Source: Acidobacteriota bacterium (GTDB lineage: Bacteria; Acidobacteriota; Terriglobia; Terriglobales; Acidobacteriaceae). Taken from it: a stretch of DNA of 60,255 nt. The stretch's first letter is position 1. The number at the start of each line of letters is the position of its first letter. Location of the stretch: NCBI GenBank assembly GCA_021780075.1, contig JAJXZL010000033.1, forward strand, positions 1-60,255, written 5' to 3'. Made by a program: the position numbers and the translations under genes. Positions 1 to 7,824 of this stretch are shown one piece after another. Under the pieces are notes generated by a model, which was not told where the DNA came from, did no database searches, and was given only the letters and a program-made list of their open reading frames with translations.

Positions 1-122
1 CAGACTCGCCAGAGATTATGAGCGGCTCGACACTACTCTCAAAGGACTCCATCTGCTCGCTTTCGTCGTGCTCATGCTCCGAAATCTCGCGAATACACTC
101 ACCTGAAGTTCATAACAGCCTC
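1..122 (+). mobile_element. Right end of an IS5-like insertion sequence, cut by the window edge
   Basis: The first bases encode the C-terminus of an IS5-type transposase. The sequence TGAAGTTCATAACAGCCTC at 104-122 overlaps the transposase stop and looks like a terminal inverted repeat; its reverse complement starts GAGGCTGTTATGAAC, a form common among IS5-family elements. TAG or CTAG follows directly and could be the target duplication (YTAR is typical of IS5). The left end is outside the window, so the boundary is inferred and could be off by a few bases. Confidence 0.55.
2..106 (+). CDS. IS5-family transposase, C-terminal fragment (5' end outside window)
   Basis: Reading in frame from base 2 gives a 34-residue C-terminus beginning RLARDYERLDTTLKGL and ending in a hydrophobic MLRNLANTLT before TGA. 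This matches the end of IS5-family DDE transposases, where an R-R-L-x-x-D-(Y/F)-E-x-L stretch is followed by a helix rich in I, M, L and R. The rest of the protein, including the first catalytic residues, lies upstream of the window. The stop codon falls in the presumed terminal inverted repeat, which is usual for compact IS elements. Partial because of the window edge, not necessarily degraded. Confidence 0.6.
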   Translation, partial: RLARDYERLDTTLKGLHLLAFVVLMLRNLANTLT

Positions 123-633
123 TAGAGACAAGTGGCCGCAGTTTTCTTGCCGCAAAATCCATTTGGCTAATCGGCCTTAATTTTCATGGTTTTGTCGGCG
201 AATGGGAAGCTCAGGGATTGAAAGAATCAAGGCCGCATTGACGCAAGAAAAGCATACTTCTAGATTGGCTTTACTTTATCTCGCACTCGTATGGGGGAAA
301 TTGTTCCAAGGGACTTTCTTCAAAGGTAAAAACCTGAAGAGGCAGGATACTGCTTTTTGGCCGGGGCCGATGAACATTGGCAACTGGGCCGGGGGTCCAA
401 GCTGGCTATCTTTTCCCACCCGCAGGCGCTCGGCAGAAGCGTCAAGGGCAAACTTGTCGAGAAAATTCCAGGATCTGCGCGCTATGAGCATGACAACAAA
501 CGAGAGAAGACAGGCGGCAATCTTCCATCAGAACATCAGAATTCTGAGTAGCCGTCTTTGGTTCTCTTCACCCCGCCACACTGCGTTGACCGAGCAGAGC
601 AGGCGGGAGTAGTTGCTTGATGGAGAATTCGTC
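123..633. other. Gene-poor stretch between the IS end and the zinc-ribbon gene
   Basis: About 500 bases without a convincing gene. Open frames of 136 codons (from 202) and 64 codons (from 357) exist on the plus strand, but neither has a recognisable domain, a clear ribosome binding site or a neighbour overlap. It may be remnant DNA next to the insertion sequence. The promoter of the 634-1358 pair must lie here, but I could not pick out a clear -35/-10 pair. Confidence 0.4.
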
Positions 634-843
634 ATGGAATTGCGCGTTCAATTGAAAATTTGCGAGGGTTGTGGTTGCCTTTGGTATCGAGCCCAGACTG
701 TGGGTACTGTTTATTGCAGGGGGTGTGAAGAGAAGCTGAGGGAGTTTCCCTCTCCGGAGAGCAGAAAGCGACGGGGGCGTCCGCCGCGCAAGCCGCCGTT
801 GCGGGCATGGGCGTTTGCTGAGGCAGTTGGAGGTGCGGAATGA
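634..843 (+). CDS. Small zinc-ribbon protein
   Basis: A 69-residue protein with two CxxC pairs near the N-terminus: CEGCG at about residues 10-14, then YCRGCEE about 16 residues later. This is a likely zinc ribbon. The C-terminal half is basic (RKRRGRPPRKPP, AT-hook-like) and may contact nucleic acid. I chose ATG 634, preceded by GGAG at 622-625, over an in-frame TTG at 613. Its TGA overlaps the ATG of the sigma-like gene at 840 (ATGA), so the two are translationally coupled and probably act together. The function is not known to me; small proteins of this type paired with sigma-like genes seem common in Acidobacteria. Confidence 0.7.
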   Translation: MELRVQLKICEGCGCLWYRAQTVGTVYCRGCEEKLREFPSPESRKRRGRPPRKPPLRAWAFAEAVGGAE

Positions 844-1358
844 GCGCAGTACTCCAGTTGCCGATGGTCTGGGGGGCCAGCGGACGAGAGCGAGCGTGGT
901 CTGAAAATCCGGAGCAGGTGCAGGAAATGCCGGGCGCGAGGTTCTCCGCAACAACTGCGGAACCGTGGCCCGATGCTTTACCGGATGTGAGTCTTGCGTT
1001 CTACAGGAAGCACACGGAAAGCCTGCTTCGGCGTTATCTGTATGCGTCGATGCAGGTGGGCCGAGCTCCATCGATACTGGGCGACCCGATCGGTCGGGGA
1101 TGGGTCTCAAGCCGGCCAATCCGCACGTTCGAAGACGCGGTGATCTTTGTCCTTGATGTGGAGAAATGTCTTGACCGGCTCGGCGCGCTCGATCGCCAGA
1201 TGCTGAGCCGGATTGTTCTTCAGGAATACACGCAGTCAGAGGCCGCAGTTCTTCTGGGGATGAGCGTACGAGCGGTGTCCTACAAGTTTCCTCAAGCGTT
1301 AGATCGGCTGACGGAAAGACTACTTGCATCAGGACTCCTGGTACTTCCACAGGCATAA
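840..1358 (+). CDS. Sigma-70 region 4-like helix-turn-helix protein
   Basis: A 172-residue protein. The C-terminal 70 residues resemble sigma-70 region 4: an acidic helix (FEDAVIFVLDVEKCLDRL), LDRQMLSRIVLQEYTQSEAA, then a recognition-type helix LLGMSVRAVSYKFPQALDRL. No region 2 is visible in the N-terminal half, so it is not a complete sigma factor. It could be a regulator, an anti-sigma partner or a degenerate ECF derivative. It overlaps the zinc-ribbon gene by four bases and is followed by a 9-bp hairpin at 1378-1406. That it binds DNA is inferred from the helix-turn-helix pattern. Confidence 0.65.
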   Translation: MSAVLQLPMVWGASGRERAWSENPEQVQEMPGARFSATTAEPWPDALPDVSLAFYRKHTESLLRRYLYASMQVGRAPSILGDPIGRGWVSSRPIRTFEDAVIFVLDVEKCLDRLGALDRQMLSRIVLQEYTQSEAAVLLGMSVRAVSYKFPQALDRLTERLLASGLLVLPQA

Positions 1359-1377
1359 GAGGACGAGCTGCACCACA

Positions 1378-1406
1378 GCGGGGAGCATCCTGAGGGAGCT
1401 CCCCGC
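1378..1406 (+). terminator. Hairpin downstream of the sigma-like gene
   Basis: GCGGGGAGC at 1378-1386 pairs perfectly with GCTCCCCGC at 1398-1406 across an 11-base loop. It lies 20 bases after the sigma-like stop codon. There is no run of T after it, so intrinsic termination is uncertain; it may only protect the transcript 3' end. Confidence 0.35.
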
Positions 1407-1560
1407 GATGTGCTCATGGGCAGCTTGATTCCGGCGGGCTTTGTGCTGCGGGAAATGGAGAGTGCCTGGCGGGTGGATATCTCTGGTAGATTGGACGGTT
1501 CCATTCGATTGATCCATGCTGCCCGTGGAAAACGATTCTCCAAACGAGGAGCCCTGTCCT

Positions 1561-2649
1561 ATGCTTTCCTTTGCCCGCCACGCAGTCTGTCTTGTTCTGC
1601 TGTTCCCGACCGCGCTCGCCGCACAGCAGGTTGATTTAAAGCCCACCACAGCGGCCGACGCAGCGACGCGCGACACAAGCTACATTGACGCGCAGGGCAC
1701 AGCGCATGTGACGCGGGTGGTGCCGATTCCGCAAACCATCAGCCCGCAGGCTCAGAAATCACTGATGCGCGCCGAGCCGGACCAGGGCCCGCCAGAGCCG
1801 CTGGCCGATCGCCGTGCACACACCGATGCCTGGGCTGTGCGGGCCGCTGCCGCCTGGAGCAAACTGTGCTCGAACACGCTGGTGAACAGCACAGTGGCCG
1901 GAGTTCCGGTGCGCATTGTGATGCCGGAAGGAATGCCCGCGACAAACCGCAACAAGGTGCTGCTGAACCTGCATGGCGGCGGCTTTAATTCGGATTCGGG
2001 GTCGTATACCGAGTCGATACCGATTGCGGATTACTCGAAGATCAAGGTGGTGGCGGTGCTGTACCGGCTGGCGCCGGAGCATCCTTTTCCGGCGGCGGTG
2101 GATGACTCGGTGGCTGTGTACAAGGAGCTTCTGAAGACGTACAAGCCGGAGCACATTGTGATTTACGGGACCTCGGCCGGTGCCATCCTGACGGGCGAGG
2201 TTGCCGTGCGGCTGAAGCAACTGGGGCTGCCAATGCCGGCGGCGCTGGGCATCTTCAGCGGGCTGGGCGACTTTGCACGCGAGGGCGATTCGCGGTCACT
2301 GTTTGCGCTGGGCGGGTTGTCAGGGCACCTTGACCCACCGACAGATGGGCCGCACGATGCCTATTATGTGGGCAAGACGGATCCAAAAGATCCGGTGCTT
2401 TCGCCTGTGTACGCGGACCTGCATGGGCTGCCGCCTACGCTGTTTATTACCAGCACGCGGGACATGCTGCTGAGCGGCACGGTCAACCTGCACCGCGCAT
2501 TTCTGAACGCAGGAGTGGATGCGCAACTGGTGGTCTTTGACGCCCTTCCGCACGCCTTCTGGTACGACCCCATGCTGCCTGAGTCACTTGAAGCCAACCA
2601 TAAGATGGCGGACTTTTTTGTAAAGCATCTGAGCAGAAGTCCACGCTAG
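1561..2649 (+). CDS. Secreted alpha/beta-hydrolase of the hormone-sensitive-lipase (family IV) esterase type
   Basis: A 362-residue carboxylesterase with an N-terminal signal peptide (MLSFARHAVCLVLLFPTALAAQ), so probably periplasmic or exported. The oxyanion-hole motif HGGG starts at residue 138, the nucleophile elbow GTSAG has Ser205, and the likely acid and base are Asp301 (TRDML) and His331 (PHAFWYD). This is the full family IV set. ATG 1561 is chosen because GAGGAG lies about 8 bases upstream and the signal peptide starts there; an ATG at 1516 would only add a charged leader. Family members hydrolyse short-chain esters; the natural substrate is unknown. The TAG stop lies in a CTAG palindrome that also supplies the stop of the convergent stress-protein gene. 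Confidence 0.85.
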   Translation: MLSFARHAVCLVLLFPTALAAQQVDLKPTTAADAATRDTSYIDAQGTAHVTRVVPIPQTISPQAQKSLMRAEPDQGPPEPLADRRAHTDAWAVRAAAAWSKLCSNTLVNSTVAGVPVRIVMPEGMPATNRNKVLLNLHGGGFNSDSGSYTESIPIADYSKIKVVAVLYRLAPEHPFPAAVDDSVAVYKELLKTYKPEHIVIYGTSAGAILTGEVAVRLKQLGLPMPAALGIFSGLGDFAREGDSRSLFALGGLSGHLDPPTDGPHDAYYVGKTDPKDPVLSPVYADLHGLPPTLFITSTRDMLLSGTVNLHRAFLNAGVDAQLVVFDALPHAFWYDPMLPESLEANHKMADFFVKHLSRSPR

Positions 2650-3554
2650 CCGGTGATTGTCAGGACGGGGCAGGGTGCGTCTGCGATCAGACGGAAAGCA
2701 CCTGAAGTGCGCATCTCGAGGCCCAGGTATGAGGTTTTGCGGATGCCGAGCACGAGGAGATCGATCTTGTTCTCCTCGATATGTCCGATGATCCGGTCAT
2801 AGGCTCTGCCGGTTTTGACCACTGTGTGCGGATTGCAGAATTCACTGACGTGCTGCGGAACAATCTGGTCCAGCGCATGCTTGTAGTGCTTTTCCAGATC
2901 GGCCGCGCGGAAGGGCTCCTCGGGCGAATTTTCAGGAATGACGTTGAGCACATCGAGATCGCATGCGGCCGCCTCAGCAAAGGTGAGGGCGTATACGGCA
3001 GCGCGCGCCGCCGCGGGGGTGAGATCCGTGGCGTAGAGAATCCTGCGGAAGGGCAGAGTGGTGGTCGAGGTTGTTGGCGTTTGCGGACCGACGGTGAGGC
3101 AGGGCCAGCGTGTGGATCGCAGAATTTTTTCAGCCACGGAACCAATCAGCTCGTGCTCCACAACGCCGGCGCCATGCGTTCCCAGTACGATGAGCGCGGG
3201 GGCATGCTTTTCAGCCAGTGCGGGGATGACCTGATGCGGATTACCTTCCAGCAGGACAGGCTCTGCCGTGTGGTCGGCGGAACTGAGCACCTGAGCCCTG
3301 CGAATGAGTTGGGCCTCCAGGTCTTCGCGCTGGCGGCTTAACTTGTGCCGTCCCATTTCCACTTCCATAGCGGCCTGGGTTAACAGAAAGGCGTGGGTAA
3401 CGAGCAGCCTGGCGGAAAAGTGGTCGGCAAGAAGCCGGGCGTAGTTTCCGGCATTCTCAGAGCAGGTGGAAAAGTCGGTTGCAAAGACAACTGTTTCGAT
3501 GTTGATTTCCGGTCGATCGCCCTCAATTGGCACCGTGTATGTCTCCCTTGCCAT
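2646..3554 (-). CDS. Two-domain universal stress protein (UspA family)
   Basis: 302 residues with two consecutive Usp domains. The first starts ETVVFATDFS and ends with LIVLGTHGAG...GSVAEKILRSTRWPCLTV; the second starts FRRILYATDLT and ends with DLLVLGIRK...RLIADAPCPVLTI. The first domain keeps the G-2x-G-9x-G(S/T) type nucleotide-binding loop; in the second it is altered (GIRKTSYLG), so only one domain may bind ATP. ATG 3554 is preferred; a GTG at 3593 would extend further into the upstream gene. It overlaps the AhpD-like gene by about 32 bases on the same strand, so the two are probably co-transcribed. Tandem Usp proteins are usually cytoplasmic stress-response factors. Confidence 0.85.
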   Translation of the reverse strand: MARETYTVPIEGDRPEINIETVVFATDFSTCSENAGNYARLLADHFSARLLVTHAFLLTQAAMEVEMGRHKLSRQREDLEAQLIRRAQVLSSADHTAEPVLLEGNPHQVIPALAEKHAPALIVLGTHGAGVVEHELIGSVAEKILRSTRWPCLTVGPQTPTTSTTTLPFRRILYATDLTPAAARAAVYALTFAEAAACDLDVLNVIPENSPEEPFRAADLEKHYKHALDQIVPQHVSEFCNPHTVVKTGRAYDRIIGHIEENKIDLLVLGIRKTSYLGLEMRTSGAFRLIADAPCPVLTITG

Positions 3555-4149
3555 CCTGCCCTGTGGGCGCGGACGGCGTTTTGTATAGTTCACTGTTTTC
3601 AGGAATCGGCGTTACTGGGATGCGTAGCGCCGAGTTGAACCGCGAGAAGAACTCGAAGGCAGCGGCCACGCCGGTGAGTTCGACGATCTGCTGGGCGTTG
3701 AAGTGCGTGCAAACGGTCTGGAAGGCTTGATCATTGACGTTGTGACCTGACTGGTGAAGCAGGCTGGCGTAGCGGAAGCCCGCCTTTTCCTGCTCGGTAA
3801 AGGGGCCAGTTTCAAAGGAGTCGATGTTGGCCACCTGCTCTGGAGTTGCGCCGCGCTTGAGGGCCAGCAGGCGATGCGCGCTGACACAGTAGTCGCAAAG
3901 GTTGAGCGAGGCCACGCGGGTGGCGATGAGTTCCTTGTACCTGGCAGAGAGCGCGCCCTCGCCCATGAGCGGCTTGAGCAGCGCGGGGACGCCCAAGGCC
4001 AGCGCGGGGACATTGGCGAGTGCCTTGAACATGTTGGGCACCACGCCGCGGTCGCGCAGCAACTGGTCATAGAGGGCGGCGACTTCGGCGGGGACCTGGT
4101 CGCGCTCGAGCAGCGGAACACGGTGGCGATGTTCGAGTTCTGCAGTCAT
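3523..4149 (-). CDS. AhpD-like / carboxymuconolactone decarboxylase family protein
   Basis: A 208-residue protein of the AhpD-like fold. The core contains LIATRVASLNLCDYCVSAHR, that is the C-x-x-C with the trailing His that marks peroxidase-type (AhpD) members. The C-terminal FFSRFNSALRIP stretch is typical of the longer peroxidase-related family. The paired cysteines suggest a thiol peroxidase or reductase role rather than true decarboxylase activity. ATG 4149 has CCGGAG just upstream; a GTG at 4188 would add 13 residues of no known domain. It overlaps the downstream universal stress protein gene, which fits a joint stress role. Confidence 0.8.
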   Translation of the reverse strand: MTAELEHRHRVPLLERDQVPAEVAALYDQLLRDRGVVPNMFKALANVPALALGVPALLKPLMGEGALSARYKELIATRVASLNLCDYCVSAHRLLALKRGATPEQVANIDSFETGPFTEQEKAGFRYASLLHQSGHNVNDQAFQTVCTHFNAQQIVELTGVAAAFEFFSRFNSALRIPVTPIPENSELYKTPSAPTGQDGKGDIHGAN

Positions 4150-4353
4150 CGGGACTCCGGAAGATGCGTGAACTAGCTCGGGTCTCACGAGTGCATACGG
4201 CAGGCGTGTTGCCGGGGAAGGCTCGCGTTCTTGTTGAGCTTGCGCCGGCAGCTCGCCGCTGCAGAGGTCAATGAGGCCGGTTCCAGTGTAACTCTGGCGG
4301 TGGACGGGATGCCCGGAGCGGCGCAGCAGGGCGAGGGGTAGGAAGAATGATGC

Positions 4354-4387
4354 TTGACGTTCCTTGCTCTATATAATAGAGTACTCT
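4354..4387 (+). promoter_or_regulatory. Promoter-operator with overlapping inverted repeats upstream of the membrane protein/regulator pair
   Basis: TATAAT at 4372-4377 sits inside a perfect inverted repeat CTCTAT-ATA-ATAGAG (4367-4381). That overlaps a second perfect palindrome AGAGTACTCT (4378-4387). TTGACG occurs at 4354-4359, but its 12-base distance to TATAAT is too short for a standard -35, so the exact promoter elements are uncertain. Palindromes over a -10 box are a typical autorepressor site; the winged-helix protein at 5025 is the obvious candidate. The first start codon is at 4431. Confidence 0.5.
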
Positions 4388-4430
4388 GCATATGGTTGAA
4401 TGAAAGAGTTTCGTATAGAGGAGATTGGTG

Positions 4431-5032
4431 ATGAACGAAAATCTGCAGGAGCGGGAACTGAAGGAGCGGATCGAACTGATTGAAACAATGCTGGCGGAGG
4501 GTCGGCACAGCACGGAGAGCTGGGGCTGGGTGTTTGTGCTGTGGGGCGTGGCCTACTACGTAGCGATCGCGTGGAGCGCGTCCGGGTGGAACTCGAATCT
4601 GGCGTGGCCGGTGACAATGGTCGCCGCTGGGCTGGTAACCGGTGCATTGGCGGGCCGGAACGCGCAGGGGCGGCCGCGGACTGGGATGGTGAGGCAATCT
4701 CTTCGATTTGGCGGGTGACGGGCATTTCACTGTTTGTGGTGATGCTTTCGTTGGGGTACAGCGGCAGGCTGGAGGTCCACACTTCCCTGGCCATGGCGGG
4801 CGCGATGCTGGCGGTTGCCAATGGGGCTTCCAGCATGATTCTGCGGTGGAGGATGCAGCTCGTCTGCGCGCTGGTGTGGCTGGGAGCGGCGGAAGTGGGT
4901 TGCTTTGGCACGGGAGGGCAGGGCTTGATTGCGTTTCTGGTGGCGAATTTCTTCTGCCAGATCGTTTTCGGGATCTACCTGATGATTACCGAATCGAGGC
5001 GGCAGCACGTTCACGGAGAATCCCATGCCTGA
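4431..5032 (+). pseudogene. Integral membrane protein split by a frameshift
   Basis: Two overlapping frames make one plausible protein. The first (4431-4718, GAGGAG about 8 bases before ATG) gives a cytoplasmic acidic helix and two membrane segments (WVFVLWGVAYYVAIAW and WPVTMVAAGLVTGALAG). The second frame takes over near 4675-4690 and gives three more membrane segments (GISLFVVMLSLGY, LVCALVWLGAAEVG, LIAFLVANFFCQIVFGIYLM) up to TGA 5030-5032. Going from the first frame to the second needs a -1 shift, that is one base missing. No classical slippery heptamer is seen there, so a real 1-base deletion or a sequencing error is more likely than programmed frameshifting. The end overlaps the regulator start at 5025 by 8 bases. 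Function unknown; the regulator presumably controls it. Confidence 0.6.
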
Positions 5033-5327
5033 GCTGCCGGAGTTGAACCCGGTGATTCACGGTAAGCTGCGCCTGGCATTGCTGTCACTGCTGAGCGGCG
5101 TGGAGGAGGCGGAGTTCACGTGGCTGCGCGCGAAGACCGGGTCGACGGATGGAAACCTGGGCGCGCAACTGGCCAAGCTGGAAGAGGCCGGCTACGTGAC
5201 GGTGACCAAGCAGTTTGTTGCGCGCAAGCCGCAGACACTTTATCGCATGACGGAGACGGGCCGCGCGGCGCTGGCCGAGTATGTGCAGGCGCTGAAGACG
5301 CTGCTGGGCGGAGCGATGGCGGGGTGA
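5025..5327 (+). CDS. Small winged-helix transcriptional regulator
   Basis: A 100-residue protein that is essentially one winged-helix DNA-binding domain. It runs from KLRLALLSLLSGVEEAEFTWL (helix 1) through a recognition helix NLGAQLAKLEEAGYV to the wing VTVTKQF...PQTLYRMTETGRAALAEYV, then a short helix for dimerisation. The order fits the HTH_34/MarR-like small regulator group. ATG 5025 is preceded by GGAG with 7-base spacing and overlaps the membrane protein frame, so the two are coupled. Small regulators of this kind usually repress their own operon, and the palindromes at 4367-4387 are a candidate site. It remains intact although its partner gene is frameshifted. Confidence 0.8.
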   Translation: MPELPELNPVIHGKLRLALLSLLSGVEEAEFTWLRAKTGSTDGNLGAQLAKLEEAGYVTVTKQFVARKPQTLYRMTETGRAALAEYVQALKTLLGGAMAG

Positions 5328-5340
5328 GGATGCGCCGTGT

Positions 5341-5724
5341 TCACTCGGACGCACCTTCAGCAAGGAAGAGCCGTGTGCGAGCTGCGCGTTGCCGCAGGGG
5401 CGCGATGGCGCGGTACTGCGGAGAGGACTCAAACTTCTCTGCGGCGGCGAGGCTGGGGAATTGGATGATGATGAAACGGCCCACGGGCGCGCGGCCTTCA
5501 AGCGGCACAATCTTTCCGGCGCGAACCAAGTAGGTTCCGCCGAACTGCTGGACGATGGGCGTGACGGCGGCGAGATATTTCTTGTAGGCGACGGGATTGG
5601 TGACGGTGATTTCCGCGACGGCATAGGCTTTTGGCGCGGGCTTTTGAGCATGCAGTGTGGCGGACGCGGACAGAACGAGTGGAGCGAGGGTGAGACAAAC
5701 CTGTCGCAAACGTTGATTGAGCAT
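5341..5724 (-). CDS. Exported DUF1330 family protein
   Basis: 127 residues. An N-terminal signal peptide (LTLAPLVLSASATLHAQ) is followed by the DUF1330 core: YAVAEITVTNPVAYKKYLAAVTP, GGTYLVRAGK, and FIIIQFPSLAAAEKFESSPQYRAI. The domain has a ferredoxin-like dimeric alpha-beta barrel fold related to ABM monooxygenases; its biochemical role is not established. A signal peptide is unusual, since most members are cytoplasmic. A good ribosome binding site (AGGAAGG) precedes the ATG at 5724. It converges on the winged-helix gene, ending 13 bases from it. Confidence 0.8.
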   Translation of the reverse strand: MLNQRLRQVCLTLAPLVLSASATLHAQKPAPKAYAVAEITVTNPVAYKKYLAAVTPIVQQFGGTYLVRAGKIVPLEGRAPVGRFIIIQFPSLAAAEKFESSPQYRAIAPLRQRAARTRLFLAEGASE

Positions 5725-5800
5725 GTGGCAGAACCTTCCTGGAGAATGCAGAGGATTCTACAGGAAGGTTGGGTGATGAACCGCGATGGGACGCTGCTGC

Positions 5801-5820
5801 TGGGTACGGCTGGGTACGGC
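5801..5820 (+). repeat. Short tandem repeat, 2 x 10 bp
   Basis: The unit TGGGTACGGC is repeated twice exactly and is followed by a partial third copy (GGGGTGCGG). It lies just downstream of the tgt stop codon, between tgt and the DUF1330 gene. Probably a slippage product with no known role. Confidence 0.6.
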
Positions 5821-5829
5821 GGGGTGCGG

Positions 5830-6948
<1,119 letters not shown>

Positions 6949-6961
6949 TTAACGGGCAATT

Positions 6962-7498
6962 TTAATGGGAGGCGCGCCAGATCTCACTATCGATGGGGAT
7001 GACGGCGTGGGCTTCGCCTGGCGACTGGGCAAGAAGGGCGGTAAGCAGTTGGGCGATGGGCTGGTTGCTGCGCGGGTCGAGGGCGTTGGGGGCTATTTCG
7101 TTGAGCGGGATGAGGACGAAGGCGCGGTGGGCAAGGCGCGGGTGGGGGACTTCAAGGCCGGCCTCGTGAAGGACGTAGTCGCCGAAGAGGAGGATGTCGA
7201 GGTCGAGGGTGCGGGGGCCGTTGGGGATGCTGTGGGAGCGGTCGCGGCCGAATTCCTTTTCAATGGCAAGCAGGCGCAGGAGCAGCGTGCGCGGGGCTAG
7301 GCCGGTTTCAAGAGCGATGACGGCGTTGAGGAAGCGGGGCTGGTCTGCGAGGCCCACGGGCGCGGTGGAGTAGAGCGAGGAGCGGGCGGCGATGTGGCCA
7401 AGGGAGGCGAGACGCTCGGCTGCGGCGGCCAGCGTGGCTTCGGGCGGACCGGCGGGGCTGGCGAGGTTGGCGCCTAGACCGATGTAGGCGGTGTGCAT
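6962..7498 (-). CDS. folK: 2-amino-4-hydroxy-6-hydroxymethyldihydropteridine pyrophosphokinase
   Basis: 178 residues, the usual size for HPPK, which transfers pyrophosphate from ATP to hydroxymethyl-dihydropterin in folate synthesis. The protein starts MHTAYIGLGANL, followed by SSLYSTAPVGLADQPRFLNAV, the catalytic loop FGRDRS, the signature GPRTLDLDILLFGD, and VPHPRLAHRAFVL. I start it at ATG 7498; the frame stays open upstream to 8131, but that part is antisense to the Gfo/Idh gene. Followed by tgt with a 22-base gap; the divergent small gene begins at 7586. No other folate gene is nearby. Confidence 0.95.
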   Translation of the reverse strand: MHTAYIGLGANLASPAGPPEATLAAAAERLASLGHIAARSSLYSTAPVGLADQPRFLNAVIALETGLAPRTLLLRLLAIEKEFGRDRSHSIPNGPRTLDLDILLFGDYVLHEAGLEVPHPRLAHRAFVLIPLNEIAPNALDPRSNQPIAQLLTALLAQSPGEAHAVIPIDSEIWRASH

Positions 7499-7585
7499 TG
7501 GTTCAAGGGTATCGCGGCGGGGTGGCGGGCCGGAGAGAAGCAGGCGGGGGATTCTGGTAGCATCCATTTCGGAGAACTTTTCAGG

Positions 7586-7804
7586 ATGGATTCCCTCACC
7601 ACTGCGGGCCTTGGCGCCCGCCGCAATGAAGATATCGCTCTCGACCTGCTGAAGTTTGTTGCTGGTACGGCCGGAGTTGGCCGGCCCGCTGCGCCCTCTA
7701 CAGGCTTCAGCGGAGCCTCCGCGCCCAAGCCGGAGGAGCATGTGACCCAGTTGCTTGAGCTCTACAGCCGCTGCCTGAAGGCCGTGCAGGGCCAGGGGGC
7801 GTAG
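7586..7804 (+). CDS. Small conserved hypothetical protein
   Basis: A 72-residue soluble protein beginning MDSLTTAGLGARRNEDIALDL, with a central flexible stretch rich in Ala, Pro and Gly and a C-terminal helix EEHVTQLLELYSRCLKAV. It is too short to place in a family from sequence alone. I believe similar short proteins occur in other Acidobacteria, from memory and unverified. The in-frame opening extends upstream to 7493 but would overlap folK antisense, so ATG 7586 is preferred. It lies 20 bases before the Gfo/Idh gene on the same strand and may be its partner. Confidence 0.6.
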   Translation: MDSLTTAGLGARRNEDIALDLLKFVAGTAGVGRPAAPSTGFSGASAPKPEEHVTQLLELYSRCLKAVQGQGA

Positions 7805-7824
7805 CGATCGCCGGCGAGCCCATA

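Noticed and set aside
202..612. 136-codon plus-strand open frame near the IS5-like end
   Set aside because: No domain, no ribosome binding site, and odd composition; treated as non-coding.
568..1356. 262-codon minus-strand open frame
   Set aside because: It is antisense to the zinc-ribbon and sigma-like genes, which have start signals and overlapping ends; its composition (Arg, Pro, Ser rich) is that of a shadow frame.
4660..4700. Programmed -1 frameshift site
   Set aside because: The shift needed is -1, but there is no X-XXY-YYZ slippery heptamer or clear downstream stem; a missing base is simpler.
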